Shown: positions 46,431 through 55,607 of the stretch, piece by piece
Layout: each line of letters starts with the position of its first letter
How positions within the stretch are numbered: position 1 is the stretch's first letter
Assembly: GCF_015558785.1 (NCBI RefSeq)
Contig: NZ_JADMOP010000009.1
Coordinates: 1-64,000 of the forward strand
From: Collinsella aerofaciens
Lineage (GTDB): Bacteria > Actinomycetota > Coriobacteriia > Coriobacteriales > Coriobacteriaceae
Length of the DNA stretch: 64,000 nucleotides
Direction of reading: 5' to 3'
Program-made: the position numbers and the translations under genes
Notes under the pieces: generated by a model
The model's input: only the letters and a program-made list of their open reading frames with translations
Told to the model about the DNA's origin: nothing
The model's database searches: none

Positions 46431-47183
46431 ATGGTTGATAAAAAGCAGATTTCCAAGCTCTACTCAGCCGCAAAGCTATCCGAAACCGAGCAAAGCGTAC
46501 TCGAATACCTACTCAACAATATCGACACCCTCGATGATATTGGCATAAAACCCGTCGCCATGGCATGCTTTACCAGCATGACGACAGTCATCAGGCTTTC
46601 GAAAAAGCTCGGCTACCGTGGCTACCGCGAAATGATGTACGATCTCAAGCACCTTCAGCATGTCTCCCGCGAAATGAATCAATCACTCAAAGACAGTAGC
46701 GTCCACTTCGTATGTCACACCGGAGATGTAGACGTATTCATCGCCGCACTGCATCGCAACAGAATGATCGGAGTAAACGGAGAGGGCTTCTCACGCATCG
46801 TTGCGCAGTACATGGCGACTAAGCTCGTTGGACTTGGCTTTTTGGCCGTCATACAGGACTTCCTAGAGACCGATCAGTTTGTCGAATCCAACCGAAATAC
46901 GCTCAGCTGCATGATGCTCATATCCAAATCGGGCCAGACAGAAGCCATCCTGGAAACCGCAAGGGCATGCCACGACGCGGGCATTACGACCCTCGCGTTT
47001 ACCGGCAACGAAGACAGCGAGCTCGCCAAGACGGCAGACGCGATCTTTACGATACATGACGATCACCCAATGGATCTTAAGAACGTTAAGCCTAACTGCT
47101 TTACCGGAAGTTGTATTCTCGCATTCGAAGAACTATTGAGTATCTGCCTTGACAATCTAAAACAAGAAGGCCTGGCCCCCTAA
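46431..47183 (+). CDS. MurR/RpiR-family transcriptional regulator
   Basis: This 250-residue regulator has an N-terminal HTH_6 domain (about 1-75, with SMTTVIRLSKKLGYRGYREM) and a C-terminal SIS sugar-phosphate domain (about 100-245, with SKSGQTEAIL). It probably senses the phosphosugar product of the PTS/GH4 pathway and controls the divergent GH4 gene and the EIICB. It is slightly shorter than the usual 280 residues. GGAAGG precedes the ATG at 46431. Confidence 0.88.
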   Translation: MVDKKQISKLYSAAKLSETEQSVLEYLLNNIDTLDDIGIKPVAMACFTSMTTVIRLSKKLGYRGYREMMYDLKHLQHVSREMNQSLKDSSVHFVCHTGDVDVFIAALHRNRMIGVNGEGFSRIVAQYMATKLVGLGFLAVIQDFLETDQFVESNRNTLSCMMLISKSGQTEAILETARACHDAGITTLAFTGNEDSELAKTADAIFTIHDDHPMDLKNVKPNCFTGSCILAFEELLSICLDNLKQEGLAP

Positions 47184-47245
47184 ATCATGCGATAGGAAGC
47201 CAAGCCCTGGAATTGCGCTATGCAATTGAAAGCCACTTGCGCGTT

Positions 47246-48877
47246 TTACTCGTCACCGAGAACTTCGTGCACCTCAGAAGCGACTTCGCCGACACGAGGA
47301 CCGTAAATGACCTGGATTGCCTTGTCGCTCAGGCGGATAACGCCCATAGCTTCAAGATTCTTGGTGAACACCTCGTCGTCTGCAACCTTAGAACCATCCT
47401 TGACAATCACGCGAAGACGTGAGATGCAGTTATCAAGATCATCAATGTTGTCGGCTCCACCAAGCGCTTCGACAATGCCAACAGCAAGCGCGCTGTCCTT
47501 GGCCGCACGGCCCTGGACTGCCTTCTCGGGAGTGCTATCAGACTCGCCCTTTGCCTCAGCGGCCTCTGCCTCGAACTCGGCTCTGCTGTTGATCAACTCA
47601 ATATCGTCACCATCGTCTCGACCGGGCGTCTTGATATCGAACTTAGTAATAAAGAACCGGAAGAGGAAGAAAGCTGCCAGGAAAAAGGCGGGGAGCAGGA
47701 TAAGGTATGGAAGCAGATTAAGCTTCTCGGGGCGGAATAAGAATGGGATCAGGTCCTTGATATTTCCCTGGTACACCGAAACGCCCATTGCCTCCGAGAG
47801 AACTTCACCCAGTCCGGAAAGCGGAGCGTAAACGCCAAAGTAGAGCCAGGGGGCGGCAAACAGGAACGTAAAGAGAATAGGCTCCGTAACGCCAAAGAAA
47901 ACAGTCGAAATCACTGCGGGGATTAAAAGACCAGCAACCTTCTTGCGGTTCTGGGGCTTGGCACAAGACCACATAGCAAGGGCGATGCCCGGGAACAACG
48001 CGTAATCGTTAATGCCATAGCCAGCCATGAAGGCCCTAACCAAGAGCTTGTCACTGCTGGGAGAAGCGAGCTGTGCAAGCTGAATGGCGCTATTGCCCAC
48101 CACGCGCGTTCCATCGACGACCATGGAGCCGCCAAGCTCAGTCCAATACATGGGCGTCTCGAGCAACGGATGCAAGCCAAACGGCACAAGGCTCTCGAGC
48201 ACCCAGCGATAGACAAACGTACCGACCAGACCGGAGCCTTTCACGAACGTCGCAATACCCGAGAAGCATCCACCGATGACGGGCCAGACGAAGTACATAA
48301 TGCCGCCCAGGATGCCACCGGCGATCAGCGATACAATGGGGACCGTTCGACTGCCCGCAAAAAACGCCAGCGCCGTTGGAAGCTTGGTCTTGTAAAAGCG
48401 GCCGGTGATCCAGGCGACCAGGCAGCCCACGATAATGCCGCCAAAGACACCAGAGCTGTAGCCAAAAAAGCCGAGCGAGGTAGTGTAGAGTGCGGACTGC
48501 TCACTCGCCTGAATGGACGTAAGGCCGACCTTCTGAAGAGCTTCCACCGTTGTATTGTCGGCAGCCAAGCCAGCTGCTCCAAGCAGAATCTCAACCGTCT
48601 TGAGCATGGTGAGATAGCAGACAAGGGCAGAAAAGGCAGCCCAGCCCTTCTCTTTGCGAGACAAGGAGAAGGCGCAGCCGACAGCAAACAAAACACCGAG
48701 GTTTCCAATGATTACCTCGCCGAGACCCTTAAATACCGAGAAGAACGTAAAGAGCGGCGAAGCGGCATACCAGTCCCAATTAACGCCAAGGGACACAAGG
48801 GTCAGTTCGGTCGTAAAAACGCTACCGATACCCAAAAAGAGACCGGAAATGGCAATGAGCGTAATCGGAACGAGCAT
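47246..48877 (-). CDS. PTS EIICB, alpha-glucoside type, with interrupted N-terminus
   Basis: This 543-residue permease has IIC (about 1-400, substrate motif FFGVTEPILFTF) followed by IIB (about 460-543, LDNCISRLRV with the phosphorylated Cys). It resembles MalX/GlvC-type glucoside carriers. No IIA is attached. The family N-terminus continues upstream: a strong GAGGAGG site precedes ATG at 48910, but codon 4 is TAA, after which FQSFGKA continues in frame into MLVPITL. Translation must restart at 48877 (GGAAAGG upstream) or the gene is inactive. Confidence 0.85.
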   Translation of the reverse strand: MLVPITLIAISGLFLGIGSVFTTELTLVSLGVNWDWYAASPLFTFFSVFKGLGEVIIGNLGVLFAVGCAFSLSRKEKGWAAFSALVCYLTMLKTVEILLGAAGLAADNTTVEALQKVGLTSIQASEQSALYTTSLGFFGYSSGVFGGIIVGCLVAWITGRFYKTKLPTALAFFAGSRTVPIVSLIAGGILGGIMYFVWPVIGGCFSGIATFVKGSGLVGTFVYRWVLESLVPFGLHPLLETPMYWTELGGSMVVDGTRVVGNSAIQLAQLASPSSDKLLVRAFMAGYGINDYALFPGIALAMWSCAKPQNRKKVAGLLIPAVISTVFFGVTEPILFTFLFAAPWLYFGVYAPLSGLGEVLSEAMGVSVYQGNIKDLIPFLFRPEKLNLLPYLILLPAFFLAAFFLFRFFITKFDIKTPGRDDGDDIELINSRAEFEAEAAEAKGESDSTPEKAVQGRAAKDSALAVGIVEALGGADNIDDLDNCISRLRVIVKDGSKVADDEVFTKNLEAMGVIRLSDKAIQVIYGPRVGEVASEVHEVLGDE

Positions 48878-48898
48878 TGCCTTTCCGAACGATTGGAA

Positions 48899-48910
48899 TT
48901 ATTCTTTCAT
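48899..48910 (-). pseudogene. Nonsense-interrupted first codons of the EIICB gene
   Basis: ATG AAA GAA TAA on the minus strand, seven bases after GAGGAGG. The following codons, TTC CAA TCG TTC GGA AAG GCA ATG, restore the conserved FGKAM segment of glucoside EIIC proteins, so the TAA looks like a single-base change at codon 4. Confidence 0.65.
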
Positions 48911-49019
48911 CAATTCCCTCCTCAATGAGCCTCTACAAACGACTATTGCACCCCACGTCCCCACACAGGCGAAACGGAAGACATGCTCGGCAATAGACAC
49001 AAAGTGATTGTAGAAAGGG

Positions 49020-49034
49020 GCACAAAAAATGTGC
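49020..49034. promoter_or_regulatory. GCACA-N5-TGTGC palindrome upstream of EIICB
   Basis: A perfect 5-bp inverted repeat around AAAAA lies about 110 bp before the EIICB start region. It is a possible operator. The rest of the 48911-49224 gap holds no gene that I can see. Confidence 0.4.
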
Positions 49035-49224
49035 ATCGGCATCGCGTAATGCGGTTAAATCGACCGACGATTGCAAGTATTTACGAATCCGCAAACGGCA
49101 GCAAATAGGCAGCGAACGGCAACCTGCAGCGTAGGACAGTCCCCGCAGGCCGACAATTACCGGTATTTTGGCTCATATTTGTTTAATTGTTGCTCGCCCA
49201 AAAGCGCGGAGCATCAACGCGCCC

Positions 49225-51585
49225 CTAAGCCAGCCCCAGCAATATGCCCGCCGAATGCACGACAAACGCCACGATCCAGGCGACCGTCACTTGAAACGCG
49301 AACACGGCAACGGCGTAGCGCGCGCCCAGCTCGCTCTTGACGGCGCCGATGGCTGCCACACAGGGCGGGTACAGCAGCGTAAAGACCAGGAACACATAGG
49401 CAGTGAACGGCGAAAACATGGTCGACAGTGCCGCGGGCGAGGTCGCGCCCAAAAGCACCGTGAGGGTCGAGATGACACTCTCCTTGGCGATAAGTCCGGT
49501 GACGAGCGCCGTGGATGCACGCCAGTCGCCAAACCCAAGCGGCGTCAGCGCCGGCGCAATGATGCTGCCGAGACCCGCAAGCAGACTCTGCGACTGATCG
49601 GCGACCACATTAAAGCGGATGTCGAACGTCTGAAGGAACCAGATGACCACGGTAGCGGCAAAGATAATGGTAAAGGCCTTGGTAATAAAGTCTTTGGCCT
49701 TATCCCATGCCAGCATCACCGTCGTCTTGACGCTCGGCAGACGGTAATTGGGCAGCTCCATGATAAACGGCACCGGGTCGCCCTTAAATGCCGTGCGGTT
49801 GAGTACCAAAGCCGCGATACAGCCAACCGCAATGCCGATCAGATAGAGCGAGACCATGGCGGGAACCGTCGCCTGTGGGAAAAACGCCCCGCACAGCAGA
49901 CCATAGACCGGCAACTTGGCCGAGCAGCTCATGAACGGCGTGAGCATGACCGTCATCTTGCGGTCGTGCTCGGATGGGAGCGTACGGGTCGACATGATAG
50001 CCGGCACGGTGCAGCCAAACCCGACGAGCATGGGTACAAAGCTGCGGCCCGACAGGCCAAAACGACGCAGCACCTTATCCATGACAAAGGCGACGCGCGC
50101 CATGTAGCCCGAGTCTTCCAGAATGGAGAGGAACAAGAAGAGCACGACGATAATCGGCAGGAAGGTCAGCACACTGCCCACGCCCGTAAGCACGCCGTCG
50201 ACAGCCAGCGAGCGCACCACGTCGTTGGTGCCGAACGCCTTGAGGCCCGCATCGGCCGAGGCGATGATAGCAGCGATACCGTCCTCCATGAGTCCCTGCA
50301 ACGCCGCGCCGATCACGCCAAACGTCAGCCAAAAGACGAGGCCCATGATCACCAGGAACGCCGGAATGGCCGTGTAGCGACCCGTCAGGATGCGGTCGAT
50401 CTTGACGGAGCGCACGTGCTCGCGGCTTTCGTGCGGTTTGACGACGCAGCGCCCGCACACGTCGCCGATAAAGCTAAAGCGCATATCGGCCAGCGCGGAC
50501 AGGCGGTCGGTGCCGGCCTCGCCCTCCATCTGGGTAATGATGTGCTCGATAGCGTCGAGCTCGTTGCGATCCAGGTGAAGCGCCTCGGTCACCAGCTCGT
50601 CGCCCTCAACCAGCTTGGTCGCCGCAAAGCGCACCGGGATGTGCGCCGTCACGGCATGGTCCTCGATCAGGTTGGCAATGCCGTGGATGCAGCGATGCAG
50701 TGCGCCGCCGTCCGATCCATCGGGCGCACAGAAGTCCAGGCGACCGGGGCGCTCGCGGAACCGCGCCACGTGCAAGGCATGATCCACCAGCTCGCCGATA
50801 CCCTCGTTGCGGGCAGCGCTAATGGGAACAACAGGCACGCCCAACAGGCTCTCGAGCAGATTGACGTCCACGGCGCCGCCGTTGGCCGTCACCTCGTCCA
50901 TCATGTTGAGCGCGATGACCATGGGGCGGTCGAGCTCCATAAGCTGCAGCGTCAGGTACAGGTTACGTTCGATGTTGGTGGCGTCGATGATGTCGATGAT
51001 GGCGTCGGGGTTTTCGTCCAAGATGAATTGGCGGCTGACGATCTCTTCGCCCGTGTACGGCGACAGGGAGTAAATGCCGGGCAGATCGGTAACGCTTGCC
51101 TCGGGATGGTTACGGATGGTGCCGTCCTTGCGGTCGACCGTCACGCCAGGAAAGTTACCGACGTGCTGGTTGGAGCCCGTAAGCTGGTTGAACAGCGTGG
51201 TCTTACCGCAGTTTTGGTTGCCGGCGAGGGCAAAATGCAGCGGTGCGCCCTCGGGCACGGCCGTTTTTGCCGCACGGGGCGAATACATCCCCTCGCCGAG
51301 TGCCGGATGCTCCGTCGTTCCGATTGCGGCGTTGGCGCGCGGACCGGTATCGGTGTCGTGCACATCCACGAGCTCAATGCGTGCGGCATCATCCTTGCGC
51401 AGCGTCAACTCGTAGCCACGCAGACAAATCTCGAGCGGGTCGCCCATGGGGGCGTACTTCATCATGGTGACTTCGGTGCCCGGCGTTAGGCCCATGTCCA
51501 AAATATGCTGTCGGAGTGCCTGGTCGTCCGATGCCACCGATGCGACAACGGCGTCCTTTCCAATCTCGAGCGTATCGAGCTTCAC
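49225..51585 (-). CDS. feoAB: Fused ferrous iron transporter FeoA-FeoB
   Basis: This 786-residue fusion has an SH3-like FeoA domain (1-75) and then FeoB. The GTPase G1 motif is AGNQNCGKTT (121-130), with GNFPGVTVDRKDG after it and NMMDE as G4. Two Gate domains follow (for example FVPMLVGFGCTVPAIMSTRTL). It imports Fe2+ under low oxygen. The start is GTG at 51585 with GGGAGG upstream. No FeoC follows. A 472-bp repeat-rich region precedes it. Confidence 0.95.
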   Translation of the reverse strand: MKLDTLEIGKDAVVASVASDDQALRQHILDMGLTPGTEVTMMKYAPMGDPLEICLRGYELTLRKDDAARIELVDVHDTDTGPRANAAIGTTEHPALGEGMYSPRAAKTAVPEGAPLHFALAGNQNCGKTTLFNQLTGSNQHVGNFPGVTVDRKDGTIRNHPEASVTDLPGIYSLSPYTGEEIVSRQFILDENPDAIIDIIDATNIERNLYLTLQLMELDRPMVIALNMMDEVTANGGAVDVNLLESLLGVPVVPISAARNEGIGELVDHALHVARFRERPGRLDFCAPDGSDGGALHRCIHGIANLIEDHAVTAHIPVRFAATKLVEGDELVTEALHLDRNELDAIEHIITQMEGEAGTDRLSALADMRFSFIGDVCGRCVVKPHESREHVRSVKIDRILTGRYTAIPAFLVIMGLVFWLTFGVIGAALQGLMEDGIAAIIASADAGLKAFGTNDVVRSLAVDGVLTGVGSVLTFLPIIVVLFLFLSILEDSGYMARVAFVMDKVLRRFGLSGRSFVPMLVGFGCTVPAIMSTRTLPSEHDRKMTVMLTPFMSCSAKLPVYGLLCGAFFPQATVPAMVSLYLIGIAVGCIAALVLNRTAFKGDPVPFIMELPNYRLPSVKTTVMLAWDKAKDFITKAFTIIFAATVVIWFLQTFDIRFNVVADQSQSLLAGLGSIIAPALTPLGFGDWRASTALVTGLIAKESVISTLTVLLGATSPAALSTMFSPFTAYVFLVFTLLYPPCVAAIGAVKSELGARYAVAVFAFQVTVAWIVAFVVHSAGILLGLA

Positions 51586-51720
51586 GTCCGTGTTCCTCCC
51601 CCGGCGCCCACAGGGCGTTGCATTTATGTTCACCTTGGCTAACCGTTTGCCACGGCTAACCAATTTAACCATGCATGATAGCGCGAACACACAACGATGT
51701 TCAATCAGCAAATTGGCGCA

Positions 51721-51735
51721 ATGGGGACAGGCAGG
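51721..51735 (+). repeat. GGGGACAGG motif, copy g (no stem)
   Basis: ATGGGGACAGGCAGG shares the conserved text of the hairpin family but lacks a pairing arm. It sits at the upstream edge of the 62-bp tandem array. Confidence 0.4.
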
Positions 51736-51751
51736 AGAGTTCAGGGCCATA

Positions 51752-51945
51752 GTTTCCCGATGAGGCCTCTCGGGAAAACTACATCCCAGAATTCCGGCTC
51801 GAAACGGGATATGGTTTCCCAAACAGGCCTCTTACGGAAAATGCATCCCGGAATCCCCGCTCGAAACGGGACGCGCTTTCCCAGTCGAGGCCCTATGGGA
51901 AACTGCGTCCCACCTTGAAAGGCAAAACTGGGGCGCAGTTTCCGG
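51752..51945. repeat. 62-bp tandem hairpin repeat upstream of feoAB
   Basis: Three degenerate units begin at 51752, 51814 and 51876, and a partial fourth at 51938, exactly 62 bp apart. Each has a TTTCCC...GGGAAA-type hairpin around a GAGGCC core, followed by CATCCC...GGGA around CTCGAAAC. The first two units are closest; the third has drifted. Confidence 0.8.
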
Positions 51946-51963
51946 ACGGGGCATCAAAAACGA

Positions 51964-52028
51964 AGTTGCGGTGGAATAGTTCCTGGATGGGCTGGTTGAT
52001 GCCCCAGATAGGAACTATTTCACCGCAA
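51964..52028. repeat. GTTGCGGTGG palindrome, copy 2
   Basis: AGTTGCGGTGGAATAGTTCC at 51964-51983 pairs with AGGAACTATTTCACCGCAA at 52010-52028, with one G:T position. The loop holds a second hairpin, GGGCTGG/CCCCAG. The stem is almost identical to the copy at 42510 but the loop is different. Like that copy, it lies at the 3' end of a minus-strand gene. Confidence 0.85.
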
Positions 52029-52057
52029 GTTATTGAAGAGCTTGGATGCCGGGACTC

Positions 52058-52957
52058 TTACAGATGGCGCTCGAGGAAGCGGAAGGCCAGGCGGATCCAG
52101 GGACGGACGGAAACCTGCTTGTCCTCGTTGTCAACCGCGGTGTTGGCGTTGCCGAGCGAAAGGCCATGACCACCCTGGTCGAAGACGTGCATCTCGCATG
52201 CAACGCCCTCCTCGGCCATGCGCTGCGCAAACGGGTAGACCTGCGCGATCGGCGCCGTCTTGTCGTCGGACACGCCCCACACAAAGGTCGGTGGCATCTG
52301 ACGCGAAACATGCGTGGTGGGGCAGATGTCGGCCAGATGCTCGTCAGTTGCCTCGCCGCCCGTCACCATCGACAGGTAGTCGTTGAGCAAATCGCGCCCC
52401 GTCTTGCCACCCGTCTTGGGCACACGCAAGTCAATGCGCGGATCGCGCGTCTGCATGTCGCGCACATAGGCAAAGTCGAGCAATGGATAGCCCAGCACCA
52501 CGGCATCGGGACGAATGTCGTCCGGACGCGCCCCGGCAAGTGCCGCAAAGGGGCCGGTCTTCCACTGTGTTGCCAGCGAGGCGCAAATCATGCCGCCAGC
52601 AGAAAAGCCCACGACGCACACGCGCTTAGGATCGACATGCCACTCGTCGGCGTTGGCGCGCACCGTGGCGACCATCTTGGCAAGATCTGCCTGGGGATGC
52701 GGAAAGCTCACGTCACCCGTAGAACTCGTGACATAGTTGAGCACAAAGGCCTGGTAACCGTGATCCAAAAACGCAAACGCCACAGGATCCTGCTCATGCG
52801 GAGCGATATGCGTAAACGCACCTCCGCCACAGATAATCACCGCGGGGCGGCGGCCATTCGGTTTATCGGGCAACGGCTCGGCACCCAAATACGTAAACGT
52901 CGCCGGATAATCCTCGGTCGGCTCCTCGCCCCACAGCGCATGGTTCTCGACAATCAT
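52058..52957 (-). CDS. Alpha/beta hydrolase, acetyl esterase/xylanase-like
   Basis: This 299-residue alpha/beta hydrolase resembles Aes/BD-FAE type carbohydrate esterases. It shows an oxyanion motif (AVIICGGGAFTHI), nucleophile Ser in VVGFSAGGMICA, Asp in WGVSDDKTAP and His in FDQGGHGLSLG. No signal peptide is present, so it is probably cytoplasmic. It may remove acyl groups from imported sugars. The start at 52957 has AAGGGAG upstream. Confidence 0.85.
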   Translation of the reverse strand: MIVENHALWGEEPTEDYPATFTYLGAEPLPDKPNGRRPAVIICGGGAFTHIAPHEQDPVAFAFLDHGYQAFVLNYVTSSTGDVSFPHPQADLAKMVATVRANADEWHVDPKRVCVVGFSAGGMICASLATQWKTGPFAALAGARPDDIRPDAVVLGYPLLDFAYVRDMQTRDPRIDLRVPKTGGKTGRDLLNDYLSMVTGGEATDEHLADICPTTHVSRQMPPTFVWGVSDDKTAPIAQVYPFAQRMAEEGVACEMHVFDQGGHGLSLGNANTAVDNEDKQVSVRPWIRLAFRFLERHL

Positions 52958-53143
52958 ATGTGCTCCCTTCGCGCAAATTATGCGCCCTTGTTTTTCGCCT
53001 TCAAGCGTACCCCACTTGAACCCGTGGCGCAGAAACACTCCGGCAATAAGTTTCCCTTCAACTGATATATCACATAATCCCAGTTCAGAGGTATCGTTGA
53101 GCAGCGTAGAATAGGGGCGTTGACTAAGCCGCGAAACACATGT

Positions 53144-53153
53144 GAAACGTTTC
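53144..53153. promoter_or_regulatory. GAAACGTTTC operator-like palindrome
   Basis: A perfect 10-bp palindrome lies 47 bp before the EIIA gene, of the AAACGTTT type used by LacI-family regulators. It partly overlaps a possible promoter (TTGACT at 53120-53125). Confidence 0.5.
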
Positions 53154-53200
53154 CGGCAAACCAAACGCGCGATATGCGCCTATTTAAGTTGGAGGCAACT

Positions 53201-53764
53201 ATGGGTCTGCTCGATTCGCTTAAGTCCACCTTCACCTCGACCGGCGAGGCGTCCGTTCCGCCCGCAGCAAGCTTCGCTACCCGCGAAGGCGTCATCTATG
53301 CCCCCGTCAACGGCGTGCTCGTCAACCTGAACGAGGTTCCCGACGAGACGATCGCCTCGGGCATGCTTGGCCAGGGCTATGGCATCGAGCCCATTACCGG
53401 CACCATCTATGCGCCCGCCAACGGCCGCATCGGTGCCACCACTGTCACCAACCACTCCATCGGCATGATCACCGAGGACGGTCTGCGCGTGTTCATCCAT
53501 GTTGGCCTGGGCACCGTGGAAATGAACGGCAAGGGTTTTGCCCGCTTTGTCGAGATGGGCGATGTGGTCAAGGCAGGCCAGCCGCTCATCAGCTTCGACC
53601 GCGAGGCCATTAAGGCCGCTGGTCACGAGGACATCGTGACCGTCATCGTCTCCGAGCTCGATCGTCTTAAGAGCATCGACCATGTCGGCGAGTCTGGAAC
53701 GCTTATCGGCGGCAACCCGCTCGTCAAGCTTGGCGACCCGCTGCTGGTTGCCAAGACCAAGTAG
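53201..53764 (+). CDS. PTS EIIA, glucose type (Crr-like)
   Basis: This 187-residue stand-alone EIIA accepts phosphate from HPr and passes it to EIIB domains. H85 (TNHSIGM) and the phosphorylated H100 ([12 protein letters not shown]) are present. It is the only EIIA in the window and could serve the EIICB at 47246, which lacks one. The ribosome binding site is GGAGG. It is followed by a terminator, so it is monocistronic. Confidence 0.92.
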   Translation: MGLLDSLKSTFTSTGEASVPPAASFATREGVIYAPVNGVLVNLNEVPDETIASGMLGQGYGIEPITGTIYAPANGRIGATTVTNHSIGMITEDGLRVFIHVGLGTVEMNGKGFARFVEMGDVVKAGQPLISFDREAIKAAGHEDIVTVIVSELDRLKSIDHVGESGTLIGGNPLVKLGDPLLVAKTK

Positions 53765-53800
53765 CCAGGCCCCACGCCACACAGCCAAAAGGCACCTCGT

Positions 53801-53836
53801 CAAGCGCCCACGACCATTTGGCCGCGGGCGCTTTTC
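53801..53836 (+). terminator. Terminator after EIIA gene
   Basis: AAGCGCCC pairs with GGGCGCTT, followed by TTCG. The loop includes GGCCG. Confidence 0.65.
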
Positions 53837-53945
53837 GTTTGAAAAACCATCCCGCCAATGCCTTATCTGTATAGCCCAAATGAGCCGAGCTGCTAGAATA
53901 TCGAACTGTATGGATAACTATCATTCAACCGTTATGGGAGGATAC

Positions 53946-55349
53946 GTGAACCGCACCAAAATCGCGCAGCTCTATGCCGATGCCGAGCCGCTCGGCGGCC
54001 AGACCGTCACCGTCGCCGGCTGGGTCAAGTCCGTCCGCGACATGAAGAACTTTGGCTTCGTTACGCTCAACGACGGCAGCTGCTTCCGCGACCTGCAGGT
54101 CGTCATGAACCGCGAGGCACTCGACAACTACGACGAGATCGCCCATCAAAACGTCTCGGCCGCACTCATTTGCACCGGCACCGTCAAGCTGACCCCCGAT
54201 GCGCCCCAGCCTTTCGAGCTTTCTGCCACCTCCATCGAGGTCGAGGGCGTCAGCGCCCCGGATTACCCGCTGCAGAAGAAGCGCGCAACCGTCGAGTTCC
54301 TGCGCACCCAGCAGCACCTGCGCCCGCGCACCAACCTGTTCCGCGCCGTGTTCCGCATCCGCTCTGTCGCGGCTGCCGCCATCCACCGCTTCTTCCAGGA
54401 GCAGGGCTTTGTCTACGTCAACACCCCCATCATCACCACGAGTGACTGCGAGGGCGCCGGCGAGATGTTCCGCGTGACCACGCTCGACCCCAAAAATCCG
54501 CCCCTCACCGAGTCCGGCGAGGTCGACTGGAGCCAGGACTTCTTTGGCAAGCATGCAAGCCTCACCGTGTCCGGCCAGCTCAATGCCGAGAACTTTGCCA
54601 TGGCCTTTGGCGACGTGTACACCTTTGGCCCCACCTTCCGCGCCGAAAACTCCAACACCACGCGCCACGCCGCCGAGTTTTGGATGATCGAGCCCGAGAT
54701 GGCCTTCGCCGACCTCAACGACTACATGGACAACGCCGAGGCCATGCTCAAGTACGTCCTTAAGGACGTTATGGCCACCTGCCCCGACGAGCTCAATATG
54801 CTCAACAAGTTTGTGGACAAGGGTCTGCTCGAGCGCCTGGACCATGTCGCCAACTCCGACTTTGCCCGCGTTACCTACACCGAGGCCGTCGAGATCCTGG
54901 AGCAGGCAGTCGCCGACGGCCACAAGTTCGACTACCCCGTGAGCTGGGGCATCGACCTGCAAACCGAGCACGAACGCTTCCTGACCGAGGAGCACTTTAA
55001 GCGCCCGACCTTCGTGACCGACTACCCGGCCGAGATCAAGGCATTCTACATGCGCATGAACGAGGACGGCAAGACCGTCGCCGCCGCCGACTGCCTGGTT
55101 CCCGGTATCGGCGAGATTATCGGCGGCTCCCAGCGCGAGGAGCGCCTGGATCTGCTCGAGGCCCGCATCAAGGACCTGGGCATGAATCCCGAGCAGTACA
55201 AGTACTACCTTGACCTGCGCCGCTACGGTTCCTGCAAGCACGCCGGCTACGGTCTGGGCTTCGAGCGCTTGGTCATGTATCTGACCGGCGTGGGCAACAT
55301 CCGCGACGTCCTGCCGCACCCGCGCACCGTGGGCAACGCCGACTTCTAA
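53946..55349 (+). CDS. asnS: Asparaginyl-tRNA synthetase
   Basis: This 467-residue class IIb synthetase charges tRNA-Asn. It has an N-terminal OB-fold anticodon domain ([24 protein letters not shown]), motif 2 ([25 protein letters not shown]) and motif 3 ([15 protein letters not shown]). The GTG start at 53946 follows GGGAGG. Direct charging by AsnS means Asn-tRNA need not be made through amidation of Asp-tRNA. Confidence 0.96.
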   Translation: MNRTKIAQLYADAEPLGGQTVTVAGWVKSVRDMKNFGFVTLNDGSCFRDLQVVMNREALDNYDEIAHQNVSAALICTGTVKLTPDAPQPFELSATSIEVEGVSAPDYPLQKKRATVEFLRTQQHLRPRTNLFRAVFRIRSVAAAAIHRFFQEQGFVYVNTPIITTSDCEGAGEMFRVTTLDPKNPPLTESGEVDWSQDFFGKHASLTVSGQLNAENFAMAFGDVYTFGPTFRAENSNTTRHAAEFWMIEPEMAFADLNDYMDNAEAMLKYVLKDVMATCPDELNMLNKFVDKGLLERLDHVANSDFARVTYTEAVEILEQAVADGHKFDYPVSWGIDLQTEHERFLTEEHFKRPTFVTDYPAEIKAFYMRMNEDGKTVAAADCLVPGIGEIIGGSQREERLDLLEARIKDLGMNPEQYKYYLDLRRYGSCKHAGYGLGFERLVMYLTGVGNIRDVLPHPRTVGNADF

Positions 55350-55395
55350 TCGTCGGACGCTAGCTCGCGTCGCCACACGCCAACGCTCATCGCAC

Positions 55396-55432
55396 AAGCG
55401 TCTCTCGACATCGGTCGAGAGACGCTTTTTTC
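55396..55432 (+). terminator. Terminator after asnS
   Basis: AAGCGTCTCTCGAC pairs with GTCGAGAGACGCTT, followed by TTTTC. Confidence 0.9.
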
Positions 55433-55607
55433 AACAGCATCCGTCAAGCTTTTGGCAAGTTTTTGGTCAGTTGAGTAGGGCTGTTGAAAACTCAACCCGC
55501 CGTTTGCCGACGACTACCGACCGCCCAGAGCGCCCTGCGCCCCTGGGAAAGCCCCGCGTCCTAGGCTCCATACCGTCGCCACCCAAAACGGAAAGGACGT
55601 GGGCACG

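Noticed and set aside
51752..51945. CRISPR array
   Set aside because: The 62-bp units are contiguous and degenerate, with no repeat-spacer alternation and no cas genes.
53141..53156. Bacillus-type cre site before the EIIA gene
   Set aside because: The palindrome GAAACGTTTC does not fit the WTGNAANCG half of the cre consensus, so only a generic LacI-type operator is proposed.
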